Positions 1 to 4,399 of a stretch of 6,514 nucleotides of DNA are shown here, piece by piece. The stretch lies in the NCBI GenBank assembly GCA_013815505.1, contig JACDGA010000107.1:1-6514 (forward strand), given 5' to 3'. The position numbers were made by a program, and so were the translations under genes. The stretch comes from Acidimicrobiia bacterium (lineage in GTDB: Bacteria; Actinomycetota; Acidimicrobiia; Acidimicrobiales; Ilumatobacteraceae). How positions within the stretch are numbered: the stretch's first letter is position 1; each line of letters starts with the position of its first letter. Under the pieces are notes generated by a model, which saw only the letters and a list, made by a program, of their open reading frames with translations, had not been told where the DNA came from and made no database searches.

Positions 1-157
1 CGCGCACGGCGACGTCGACGAACGAGAACATGCGAGTCAGCGCGTGCGCCCACTCGGGCGTCGGCTGGCGCGATTGCTGTCGACCGCCATGGGCGACGAC
101 CACCAGGTCGTTCGCACCGGCGGGATCAGCGTAGTAGTCGAGGCGGGGGAAGCTCAA
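1..157 (-). CDS. alpha/beta hydrolase family protein, N-terminal fragment
   Basis: Fifty-two codons are open from a TTG at 157 to the window edge, where the gene is cut. The start of the protein looks like an alpha/beta hydrolase: a short lead-in, then a hydrophobic strand VVVAHGG (residues 19-25) whose HGG resembles the oxyanion-loop sequence after the first core strand. The segment that follows (SRQPTPEW...RMFSF) resembles actinobacterial hydrolases in which the strand is followed by a Pro/Trp-containing stretch and an RM-phi-F helix. The catalytic Ser, Asp and His would lie beyond the edge. The TTG overlaps the TGA of the DUF3039 gene as TTGA, and no Shine-Dalgarno is visible, so translation is probably coupled. 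The substrate cannot be inferred. The reading frame is well supported; the family is tentative. Confidence 0.55.
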   Translation of the reverse strand, partial: MSFPRLDYYADPAGANDLVVVAHGGRQQSRQPTPEWAHALTRMFSFVDVAVR

Positions 158-447
158 TCGACTGGTCGGTCGGAAAGCCCGTCGTTGACCGAGCGGTAGA
201 GCTCGTAGATCTCCTTGCACGCCTGGCACATCGGCAACGACCGCGGGTCGCGAGCGGGGACCCACACGTGTCCGCACAGGGCCTCGAGCGGGGTGCCGTT
301 GATGCGTGCCTCCAGCACCTTCGCCGCCGCCGACTCGCCAGCTTCGGTGCGCACGATGTGAGCGACGACGGGTTCGCTCGTCTCGGTGACGTCGTCGGTC
401 TGCTGGTCGGTCTGCTCGTCGACCACGGGATCGATGCGGGTCGGCAT
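154..447 (-). CDS. DUF3039 family protein, putative zinc-binding
   Basis: This encodes a 97-residue protein with an acidic, Gln/Thr-rich N-terminus (residues 1-27) and a conserved C-terminal core. The core has VVAHIV (27-32), then EARINGTPLEALCGHVWVP (46-64) and LPMCQACKEIYE (71-82). The layout HIV, ALCG-x-VWVP-x-RDP and CxxCKEIYE is characteristic of the actinobacterial DUF3039 family, whose function is unknown. Cys58, Cys74 and Cys77, with His60 or His30, could bind a metal ion; this is inference. The frame stays open upstream as far as 654, but that extension is Arg-rich shadow sequence that would cover the divergent promoter region, so ATG at 447 was chosen. No strong Shine-Dalgarno precedes it. 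The stop codon overlaps the start of the downstream hydrolase gene. Confidence 0.85.
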   Translation of the reverse strand: MPTRIDPVVDEQTDQQTDDVTETSEPVVAHIVRTEAGESAAAKVLEARINGTPLEALCGHVWVPARDPRSLPMCQACKEIYELYRSVNDGLSDRPVD

Positions 448-564
448 CGGAGATGTCACCCGACCAGTGAAGCAGACGTCACGGGATTGCCACACGTTCC
501 GGATTGTCCGCTGCTCGCGGTCGCGCGACGGCACCGACCGCCGATCTTGATGTACGCTGTTGCG
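448..564. other. divergent intergenic region between DUF3039 gene and small membrane ORF
   Basis: These 117 bases separate two genes transcribed away from each other, so promoters for both should lie here. A -10-like TACGCT is seen for the plus-strand ORF (listed separately). I found no convincing -10/-35 pair for the minus-strand DUF3039 gene. No extended inverted repeat or other gene was recognised. Confidence 0.5.
553..558 (+). promoter_or_regulatory. possible -10 element (TACGCT), leaderless start
   Basis: TACGCT fits the actinobacterial -10 pattern TAnnnT and ends six bases before the ATG at 565, which would place the transcription start at or next to that ATG. No Shine-Dalgarno is visible, which agrees with a leaderless transcript. 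There is no recognisable -35. Such short motifs also arise by chance. Confidence 0.35.
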
Positions 565-696
565 ATGTGGACCGTGATCGTCGGGACGACGATCGGCCTG
601 ATCGGAACGGTGGGCTTCATCGGAGCGTCGGCGACGCGCCGCCCCCAGCCGCAACCGGCTCGCGTGCGCGTCGACGATCGCCGCCGCCGGCGCTGA
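565..696 (+). CDS. putative 43-residue single-pass membrane peptide
   Basis: This short ORF was not recognised as a known family. It begins MWTVIVGTTIGLIGTVGFIG, an uninterrupted hydrophobic Gly-rich segment (residues 1-21) able to form one membrane helix. A Pro/Gln linker follows (27-31), then a basic tail ending in five arginines (39-43), so positive-inside topology would leave the tail in the cytoplasm. Support for a real gene comes from the amphipathic design, the -10-like TACGCT six bases before the ATG, and the stop codon sitting symmetrically in an inverted repeat shared with the convergent HD gene. An in-frame ATG at 550 would add five residues (MYAVA), but it lies upstream of the proposed transcription start. 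The main alternative is a chance ORF in GC-rich DNA. Confidence 0.45.
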   Translation: MWTVIVGTTIGLIGTVGFIGASATRRPQPQPARVRVDDRRRRR

Positions 697-706
697 CGGT
701 CAGCGC
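690..706. terminator. bidirectional terminator candidate between convergent genes
   Basis: GCGCTGACGGTCAGCGC is a perfect inverted repeat with 8-bp arms around one central base. As RNA it folds as GCGCTG / loop ACGGT / CAGCGC on either strand. The stop codons of the plus-strand small ORF (694-696) and the minus-strand HD gene (702-700) lie in the two halves. There is no T-tract on either side, so it resembles the U-tail-less hairpins often proposed as actinobacterial terminators. The position is strong support; termination itself is inferred. Confidence 0.5.
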
Positions 707-1329
707 AGCGCGTCCAGCTCGCTCGTGATGTTGGCGCGCGCCCGTGCCTCCCAGCGGTCGATCGCGGGTGTCGTGCGATAGATGGAGTCGCGCGACACGA
801 ACGCGTCGAGCACGTGTGCCCGACCTGTTCGCCACGCGTCGTCGTCGACGTGGCGGTACTCGCGGCGAACGCCGTTTGTGTACGCGACGTAGTCCTTTGG
901 GCTCGTGCCGAGCACGGCGAGATCGGCGTCGCAGAGCACCATCGCGTCGGTGTCGTCGTCGCCCGGCAGGTGGCGTTGCGTGGTGCGCACCAGGTGGGCG
1001 ACCGAGCCCGCGCGGTCGTCGTGCCAACCGAGCTCGGTGAGGCGGGCAGCGGCGACGCGAGCGCTGCGATCCTCGTTGTCGTCGCGGGTGGGGTGGTAGA
1101 TGACGTCGTGGAAGAAGCCGGCAGCGACGATCGCGCCGATGTCGTTCGCGGTGACCTCGCCGCACAGGGTGACGACGTGGCGCACGACCCACGTCACATG
1201 GCGCAGCCCGTGGTACACGCGGCCCGCCTCGAGATGAGCGCCGAACACCTCGTCGCGGACTGCATGCGATGGCGTGCTGTTGCCGACGTGAATGTCCCAG
1301 GCGGTCGCGAGCTCGGCGAGGTCACTCAT
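700..1329 (-). CDS. HD-superfamily metal-dependent phosphohydrolase (COG4339-like)
   Basis: This 209-residue cytosolic protein carries HD-domain metal-ligand motifs: YHGLRH (residues 39-44, His40 and His44), FFHDVIYHP (72-80, with the HD pair at 74-75), NEDRSA (85-90) and CDADLAVLG (133-141, Asp136). This order (YHxxxH, HD followed by IYHP, NExxSA, D-x-D-L-x-x-L-G) and the length match the uncharacterised group of predicted metal-dependent HD phosphohydrolases. HD proteins usually hydrolyse phosphate esters of nucleotides or related compounds; the substrate here is unknown. The ATG at 1329 gives a natural start (MSDLAELATAWD). The palindromic octamer GGTGCACC lies one base upstream of it, and a second copy is 42 bp further away. 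The gene is convergent with the small membrane ORF and follows the 153-residue protein gene after 112 bp, so it may have its own promoter. Confidence 0.85.
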   Translation of the reverse strand: MSDLAELATAWDIHVGNSTPSHAVRDEVFGAHLEAGRVYHGLRHVTWVVRHVVTLCGEVTANDIGAIVAAGFFHDVIYHPTRDDNEDRSARVAAARLTELGWHDDRAGSVAHLVRTTQRHLPGDDDTDAMVLCDADLAVLGTSPKDYVAYTNGVRREYRHVDDDAWRTGRAHVLDAFVSRDSIYRTTPAIDRWEARARANITSELDALR

Positions 1330-1330
1330 C

Positions 1331-1380
1331 GGTGCACCATGGCCGTGTGGAGGGTCGTTTGGGAGGACGGGCGGTGCACC
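1331..1380. promoter_or_regulatory. paired palindromic octamers GGTGCACC upstream of HD gene
   Basis: GGTGCACC, a perfect 8-bp palindrome, occurs at 1331-1338 and 1373-1380, a start-to-start distance of 42 bp or about four helical turns. The first copy lies one base from the HD gene start codon at 1329. Same-face spacing next to a start codon is what a dimeric repressor operator pair would look like, but the sites are short and no known regulator is recognised. Confidence 0.3.
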
Positions 1381-1390
1381 AATGACCGCT

Positions 1391-1407
1391 CCGCTGCTGC
1401 GCAGCGG
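1391..1407 (-). terminator. hairpin downstream of the 153-residue protein gene
   Basis: CCGCTGC-TGC-GCAGCGG is a perfect 7-bp stem with a 3-base loop. It lies 34 bases beyond the stop codon of the minus-strand gene ending at 1442 and before the HD gene. No T-run follows on the minus strand, so intrinsic termination is only a possibility. It would separate the HD gene from upstream transcription. Confidence 0.35.
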
Positions 1408-1441
1408 CGCACCGTAACGATGGTTCGCTCGCGGGGCTCAC

Positions 1442-1903
1442 TCACGTCGTGAGGGTACGCCAGCGGGGTGGCTCGCCGAGTGCGTCGCGTGGACACTCGA
1501 ACCGTGGCGACTTGGCGTCGCCCGTGACGATGAACCACTCGACCAGCTCGGATCCGGCCTCCTCGGTGACGTCGGCGGCTTCGAGCCATCGATCGAGGTC
1601 GTCGGACGTCATCGGCTGATCGGGGCGCACCGACGCGACGACGAGTCCGGAAGGTTCGGCGCGATGGTCGCCGCCCACCGCCGCCGACAGCACCTCGCAC
1701 ACGGTGATGACGGCGTCGCCGGAGAAGGTGCCCGAGACCACGACGATCGTGCCGGCGCGTGCGTCGGCGTCGCGGATGACGACGACGGTCTCGGGACGCA
1801 GCGGTTGATGCAACGCCAAGCGGATGACGGCGATGGCGTCGGCGGCGGCAAGGAGCCGGTCGCCGGCGCGCGGGGCGACAGGCCCGGTTCGGGATGACTG
1901 CAT
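1442..1903 (-). CDS. unrecognised 153-residue soluble protein, probable alpha/beta fold
   Basis: I do not recognise a family. The protein has no signal peptide or membrane helix. Hydrophobic strands VVVIRDAD (residues 40-47), TIVVVSGTF (52-60), LVVASVRP (87-94) and LVEWFIVTG (120-128) alternate with predicted helices (19-33, 64-77, 99-115), which suggests a compact alpha/beta domain. The end has CPRD (137-140) followed by LGEPPRW (142-148), a motif-like segment that could be conserved. The ATG at 1903 is preceded by GGAGG with a 6-base spacer, which decides it over the alternative start at 1921. The gene lies 63 bp after the lipoprotein gene on the same strand, with an inverted repeat between them, so whether the two are co-transcribed is open. 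The reading frame agrees with codon bias and is much more protein-like than the overlapping Arg-rich frame. Confidence 0.7.
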   Translation of the reverse strand: MQSSRTGPVAPRAGDRLLAAADAIAVIRLALHQPLRPETVVVIRDADARAGTIVVVSGTFSGDAVITVCEVLSAAVGGDHRAEPSGLVVASVRPDQPMTSDDLDRWLEAADVTEEAGSELVEWFIVTGDAKSPRFECPRDALGEPPRWRTLTT

Positions 1904-1909
1904 GGTTGT

Positions 1910-1914
1910 CCTCC
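1910..1914 (-). promoter_or_regulatory. Shine-Dalgarno GGAGG
   Basis: On the minus strand GGAGG is followed by ACAACC and then ATG at 1903. This is the only strong Shine-Dalgarno I found in front of a gene in this window, and it fixes the start of the 153-residue protein. Confidence 0.75.
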
Positions 1915-1942
1915 ACGGCATGAGGTGCGGTGGGAAGACGGT

Positions 1943-1960
1943 GCGCGTGAACCTACGCGC
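1943..1960 (-). terminator. inverted repeat after lipoprotein gene; terminator or operator
   Basis: The repeat reads GCGCGT-(6)-ACGCGC with perfect 6-bp arms and begins seven bases past the lipoprotein stop codon (1969-1967). As RNA it is a 6-bp stem with a 6-base loop, without a T-run. On the minus strand its loop overlaps TAGGTT (1956-1951), which fits the TAnnnT -10 pattern for the next gene, so it could instead be an operator over a promoter. The sequence alone does not decide between the two. Confidence 0.35.
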
Positions 1961-1966
1961 GGGGTG

Positions 1967-2605
1967 TCACACGCCGGAGGTGTCGCCGACGGCGTCGCGA
2001 TACGACGTCAGCTCGATGCGCACGTCGGCGTCGTCGACGAGTGCAAGCACCCCGCTGTCGAGCGCGCAGTAGCTGACCTCGCCCCCGCTGACGGGCAGCG
2101 TGACGCACGTCGCGGGCTGACCGGCGACCTGGCGTTGCTCGCCAGCGCCGGCGCCGACGGCGTTGCCGGCGTCGGCGCGCAGCCTCGTCGCCGCCTCCTC
2201 TGCATAAAAGCGGTGTGTCACCTGGGTGTTGCTGATGCGGCGATCCTGGATCCCCGACTCGCAGTCGTCTGGCAGCGACCGGCACGTCGACGTGATGCCG
2301 TCGGCGAAGCGGAACGTGATCCGTCCCACCTTGACCACCCGTTCGGCGCTGGTCAGCTGGGTGACCGAGGCGTTGGTCTCGCGGTTGCCGTAGCGCGTGA
2401 GGATCGAGTAGTCCCCCTCGAACGGCGCCGCGCCGGCCTCGTCGAGCAGGGCCAGGACGTCGTCGACCGCGGCGTCGCCGGTCATCTCGCCCGGCGCGCT
2501 CTGCGATGTCGAGAAGGAGGGGCGTTCGCCCGTCGCGCACGCGCCGAGCGTGACGAGACAGGTCAGCAGGAAGGCGGCGACGATCGGATGCTTGGCACGG
2601 GACAC
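1967..2605 (-). CDS. putative secreted lipoprotein of unknown function
   Basis: This 212-residue protein has a type II signal peptide: basic start (MSRAKH), hydrophobic core (residues 8-20) and lipobox TLGAC with the lipidated Cys at 23. After a Ser/Pro-rich spacer (24-45) comes a helix (46-57), then a strand-rich domain: YSILTRYGN (66-74), ASVTQL (79-84), RVVKVGRITFRF (89-100), and in the C-terminal part ATCVTLPV (165-172), VSYCALD (177-183) and VRIELTSY (195-202). Cys108/Cys115 and Cys167/Cys180 are spaced to form two disulfides in an exported protein. The overall shape recalls LolA/LprG-like lipoproteins, but I see no diagnostic motif. The start codon is GTG; a -10-like TAGCCT lies nine bases upstream with no Shine-Dalgarno. 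The gene is divergent from the eight-helix membrane protein. Confidence 0.75.
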   Translation of the reverse strand: MSRAKHPIVAAFLLTCLVTLGACATGERPSFSTSQSAPGEMTGDAAVDDVLALLDEAGAAPFEGDYSILTRYGNRETNASVTQLTSAERVVKVGRITFRFADGITSTCRSLPDDCESGIQDRRISNTQVTHRFYAEEAATRLRADAGNAVGAGAGEQRQVAGQPATCVTLPVSGGEVSYCALDSGVLALVDDADVRIELTSYRDAVGDTSGV

Positions 2606-2614
2606 GAGCGGCTC

Positions 2615-2620
2615 AGGCTA
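2615..2620 (-). promoter_or_regulatory. possible -10 element (TAGCCT) of lipoprotein gene
   Basis: On the minus strand TAGCCT fits TAnnnT and lies nine bases before the GTG at 2605. That would give a leaderless or nearly leaderless transcript. No -35 match was recognised. Confidence 0.35.
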
Positions 2621-2637
2621 GGCCAAGGGCCTGCCGC

Positions 2638-2643
2638 TACCCT
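2638..2643 (+). promoter_or_regulatory. possible -10 element (TACCCT) of membrane-protein gene
   Basis: TACCCT fits TAnnnT and lies eight bases before the GTG at 2652, and no Shine-Dalgarno is visible. It faces away from the TAGCCT of the lipoprotein gene. Each -10 occupies roughly the -35 position of the other promoter, so simultaneous polymerase binding may be excluded. Confidence 0.35.
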
Positions 2644-2651
2644 CCCGCCTC

Positions 2652-3518
2652 GTGATCCGCCTCGACCTCGCCACGGTGCTGCTGCAGTGGTCGGTCGGCG
2701 GGATGTTCTTCTGCTGGTTCACGACTCGCCGCCGTGAGGCCGGGCTCGGGTACGGCTGGCTGCTGCGGGGGACGTTCGCCGTGCTCGCCGTCGGGGCCAC
2801 CGTCGCCGGGCTGCGCTACGACGGTGTGCCCGTGCGCGATGGCGCTGCCGTGCTCGTCGCCGCCGGCTGTGTCGTCGCCCTCGCCGTCTCGATCGTGCGG
2901 CGTCGCGGCGACGTGCGCCATCGACGTGCCGAGCACGATCGGCGCTCGGCGCGAGTGGCGGAGATGACCGGCATCGAACGCGTCCGGCCCGATCGGGACA
3001 CCGCTGGACGCGAGTTCCCGCCGGTGCTCGACCTCGTGCCCGTCGCCGTCGGTGTCGTCGGTCTCGTCGCAGCGGCGGTCGACGCTGCCAGTGACGGCAC
3101 CGCCGACACGGCCGTCGCAGTGGCACGCACGCTCGTCGGTGCGGCGTTCATCGGGGCGATCACCGATGCGATGATGCTCGGCCACTGGTATCTCGTGCAG
3201 CCCGGCCTGCCGCGCAAGCTGCTCAACGAGCTCGTCGGCGCGCTCGGTTGGGTGTGGCCCGCCGAGGTGATCGTGATGCTGCTGCCGACCGGGATGCTCG
3301 CCGTGCTCGCCGGCAACGTCGACGACGGCTGGAACGGCACGCTCGGGTGGTTCTGGGTGGCGTGTGCGCTCAGCACCATCGTGCTCGTCGTCGTCACTCG
3401 GGCGGCGCTGCGCGAGCGCCAGTACTCCGCCGTGATGGCGGCGACGGGGCTGCTCTACCTGGCCCTGCTCACGGCGTTCGGCACCGACCTCGTGGCCCGC
3501 GCCGTGCTGTCGGGCTGA
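2652..3518 (+). CDS. polytopic integral membrane protein, about eight helices
   Basis: This encodes a 288-residue membrane protein of unknown function. Hydrophobic segments at about residues 5-24, 38-55, 65-83, 125-143, 155-181, 193-219, 229-249 and 259-283 predict eight helices. A charged loop of about 40 residues rich in Arg and Asp (84-122) separates the first three from the last five. The most motif-like part is AITDAMMLGHWYLVQPGLPR (169-188), with His178 at the end of a helix. A comparable GHWYLV segment occurs in uncharacterised membrane proteins, and the His could be a metal or heme ligand, which is inference. The GTG at 2652 is the first usable start, just after the -10-like TACCCT. 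The gene is divergent from the lipoprotein gene and ends in a hairpin before ku, so it is probably transcribed separately from the NHEJ genes. Confidence 0.75.
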   Translation: MIRLDLATVLLQWSVGGMFFCWFTTRRREAGLGYGWLLRGTFAVLAVGATVAGLRYDGVPVRDGAAVLVAAGCVVALAVSIVRRRGDVRHRRAEHDRRSARVAEMTGIERVRPDRDTAGREFPPVLDLVPVAVGVVGLVAAAVDAASDGTADTAVAVARTLVGAAFIGAITDAMMLGHWYLVQPGLPRKLLNELVGALGWVWPAEVIVMLLPTGMLAVLAGNVDDGWNGTLGWFWVACALSTIVLVVVTRAALRERQYSAVMAATGLLYLALLTAFGTDLVARAVLSG

Positions 3519-3533
3519 GCACTGGCTCGAGCC
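3513..3533 (+). terminator. hairpin at the end of the membrane-protein gene
   Basis: GGCTGAGC (3513-3520) can pair with GCTC-g-AGCC (3525-3533) around a 4-base loop, giving an 8-bp stem with one bulged G. It includes the TGA stop. The right part also forms the perfect palindrome GGCTCGAGCC (3524-3533). No T-run follows, so this is a weak terminator candidate that would insulate ku from upstream transcription. Confidence 0.35.
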
Positions 3534-3535
3534 GA

Positions 3536-3549
3536 CGAACGTTCGTTCC
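3536..3549. promoter_or_regulatory. LexA/SOS-box-like site upstream of ku
   Basis: CGAACGTTCGTTCC matches the Gram-positive SOS box CGAACRNRYGTTYC at all but one position (T where R is expected at position 8). The CGAAC-N4-GTTC layout is also that of mycobacterial LexA sites. It overlaps a perfect 12-bp palindrome, ACGAACGTTCGT, at 3535-3546, so a different dimeric regulator could be involved. The centre is about 50 bp before the ku start codon. LexA binding is inferred. Confidence 0.4.
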
Positions 3550-3580
3550 TTCGTGCGAGCATCAACCGCATCGGATCAGG

Positions 3581-3586
3581 CATGAT
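3581..3586 (+). promoter_or_regulatory. possible -10 element (CATGAT) of the ku operon
   Basis: CATGAT differs by one base from a TATGAT-type -10 and ends six bases before the ku ATG, the same spacing as the TACGCT before the ORF at 565. The intervening GGTGAG touches the ATG and is too close to act as a Shine-Dalgarno. This supports a leaderless ku transcript but is a weak motif. Confidence 0.3.
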
Positions 3587-3592
3587 GGTGAG

Positions 3593-4387
3593 ATGCCACG
3601 ACCCGTGTGGACCGGCACCATCAGCTTCGGGCTGGTCGCGATCCCGGTAAAGCTGTTCAACGCCGTGCGACGCCAGAGCGTGTCGTTCAACCAGCTCGAC
3701 GAGCGCACGATGAGCCGCATCCGCTACCGCAAGGTGTCCGACGCCGACGGCGAGGAGGTGCCCGACGAGCACATCGTCAAGGGGTACGAGGTGGCCAAGG
3801 GCCGCTACGTGCTGGTCGATCCCGACGAGCTCGAACCGTTCATCCCGTCGGCCACGAAGACCGTCGAGCTCGAGGAGTTCGTCGATCTCACCGAGATCGA
3901 TCCCGTCTACTTCGACGGCAACTTCTACGTCGCCCCCGACGCCAACCCGAAGCCGTACGTCCTGCTCGCGAAGGCGATGGAGGAGAGCGGCAAGGTCGCC
4001 ATCGGGCGGTTCGTGATGCGCAACAAGCAGCACACGGCGGCGATCCGTGCCGTCGACGGCCGGCTCATGATGTCGACGCTCGCCTACGCCGACGAGGTCG
4101 TCGAGGCCGACGACATCGAAGAGCTCACCACCATCGACGACGTCAAGGTGAAGAAGGCCGAGGTCGCCATGGCGGAGTCGCTCGTCGACTCGTTGAGCGG
4201 ACCGTTCGAACCCGAGAAGTACCACGACGAATACCGCGAGCAGGTGCTCGAGCTCATCGACCGCAAGTCGAAGGGTGAGGAGTTCGAGGTACCGACGGAG
4301 GAGAAGGAGAAGCCGAAGATCGTCGACCTCATGGCGGCGCTCGAAGCCAGCGTCTCGGCGGCGAAGAAGTCGCGCAAGAGCGCGTGA
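3593..4387 (+). CDS. ku: Ku, non-homologous end-joining DNA end-binding protein
   Basis: This 264-residue protein is a complete bacterial Ku. It opens with the family signature PVWTGTISFGLVAIPVKLFNAV (residues 4-25), followed by FNQLDERTMSRIRYRKV (32-48), a beta-barrel core with YVLVDPDEL (72-80), EEFVDLTEIDPVYFDGNFYV (94-113) and YVLLAKAMEESGKVAIGRFVMRNK (122-145), and helices AMAESLVDSLSGPFEPEKYHDEYRE (192-216). The C-terminal DLMAALEASV (245-254) is the usual minimal tail proposed to contact LigD, ending in a short Lys/Arg-rich stretch. Bacterial Ku forms a homodimeric ring on double-strand breaks and recruits LigD. Length is close to mycobacterial Ku (273 residues). The Cys pair found in some Ku proteins after the RIRY segment is absent (DADGEEV instead). 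The frame is open upstream, but the Ku signature begins right after ATG 3593. The LigD-polymerase gene follows by 12 bp. Confidence 0.96.
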   Translation: MPRPVWTGTISFGLVAIPVKLFNAVRRQSVSFNQLDERTMSRIRYRKVSDADGEEVPDEHIVKGYEVAKGRYVLVDPDELEPFIPSATKTVELEEFVDLTEIDPVYFDGNFYVAPDANPKPYVLLAKAMEESGKVAIGRFVMRNKQHTAAIRAVDGRLMMSTLAYADEVVEADDIEELTTIDDVKVKKAEVAMAESLVDSLSGPFEPEKYHDEYREQVLELIDRKSKGEEFEVPTEEKEKPKIVDLMAALEASVSAAKKSRKSA

Positions 4388-4399
4388 CCCCGTCCGCCC

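Noticed and set aside
448..654. A 69-residue N-terminal extension of the DUF3039 protein
   Set aside because: The extension is Arg/Asp/His-rich, would overlap the small membrane ORF and the promoter region, and is not part of the family.
814..1452. A 212-codon plus-strand frame opposite the HD gene
   Set aside because: It is a Val/Ala/Asp-rich shadow of the HD gene, which has intact metal-binding motifs.
1441..1453. Inverted repeat CTCACG-T-CGTGAG at the stop of the 153-residue gene
   Set aside because: As RNA it gives only a 5-bp stem with a 3-base loop and no T-run. Half of it is coding, so chance is likely.
1925..2737. A 270-codon plus-strand frame opposite the lipoprotein gene
   Set aside because: It has no signal peptide or family motif and lies over a minus-strand gene with a clear lipobox. 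It also runs into the membrane-protein gene.
3248..3592. A 115-residue N-terminal extension of Ku
   Set aside because: It overlaps the membrane-protein gene in another frame, is Arg-rich and not Ku-like, while the Ku signature begins immediately after ATG 3593.
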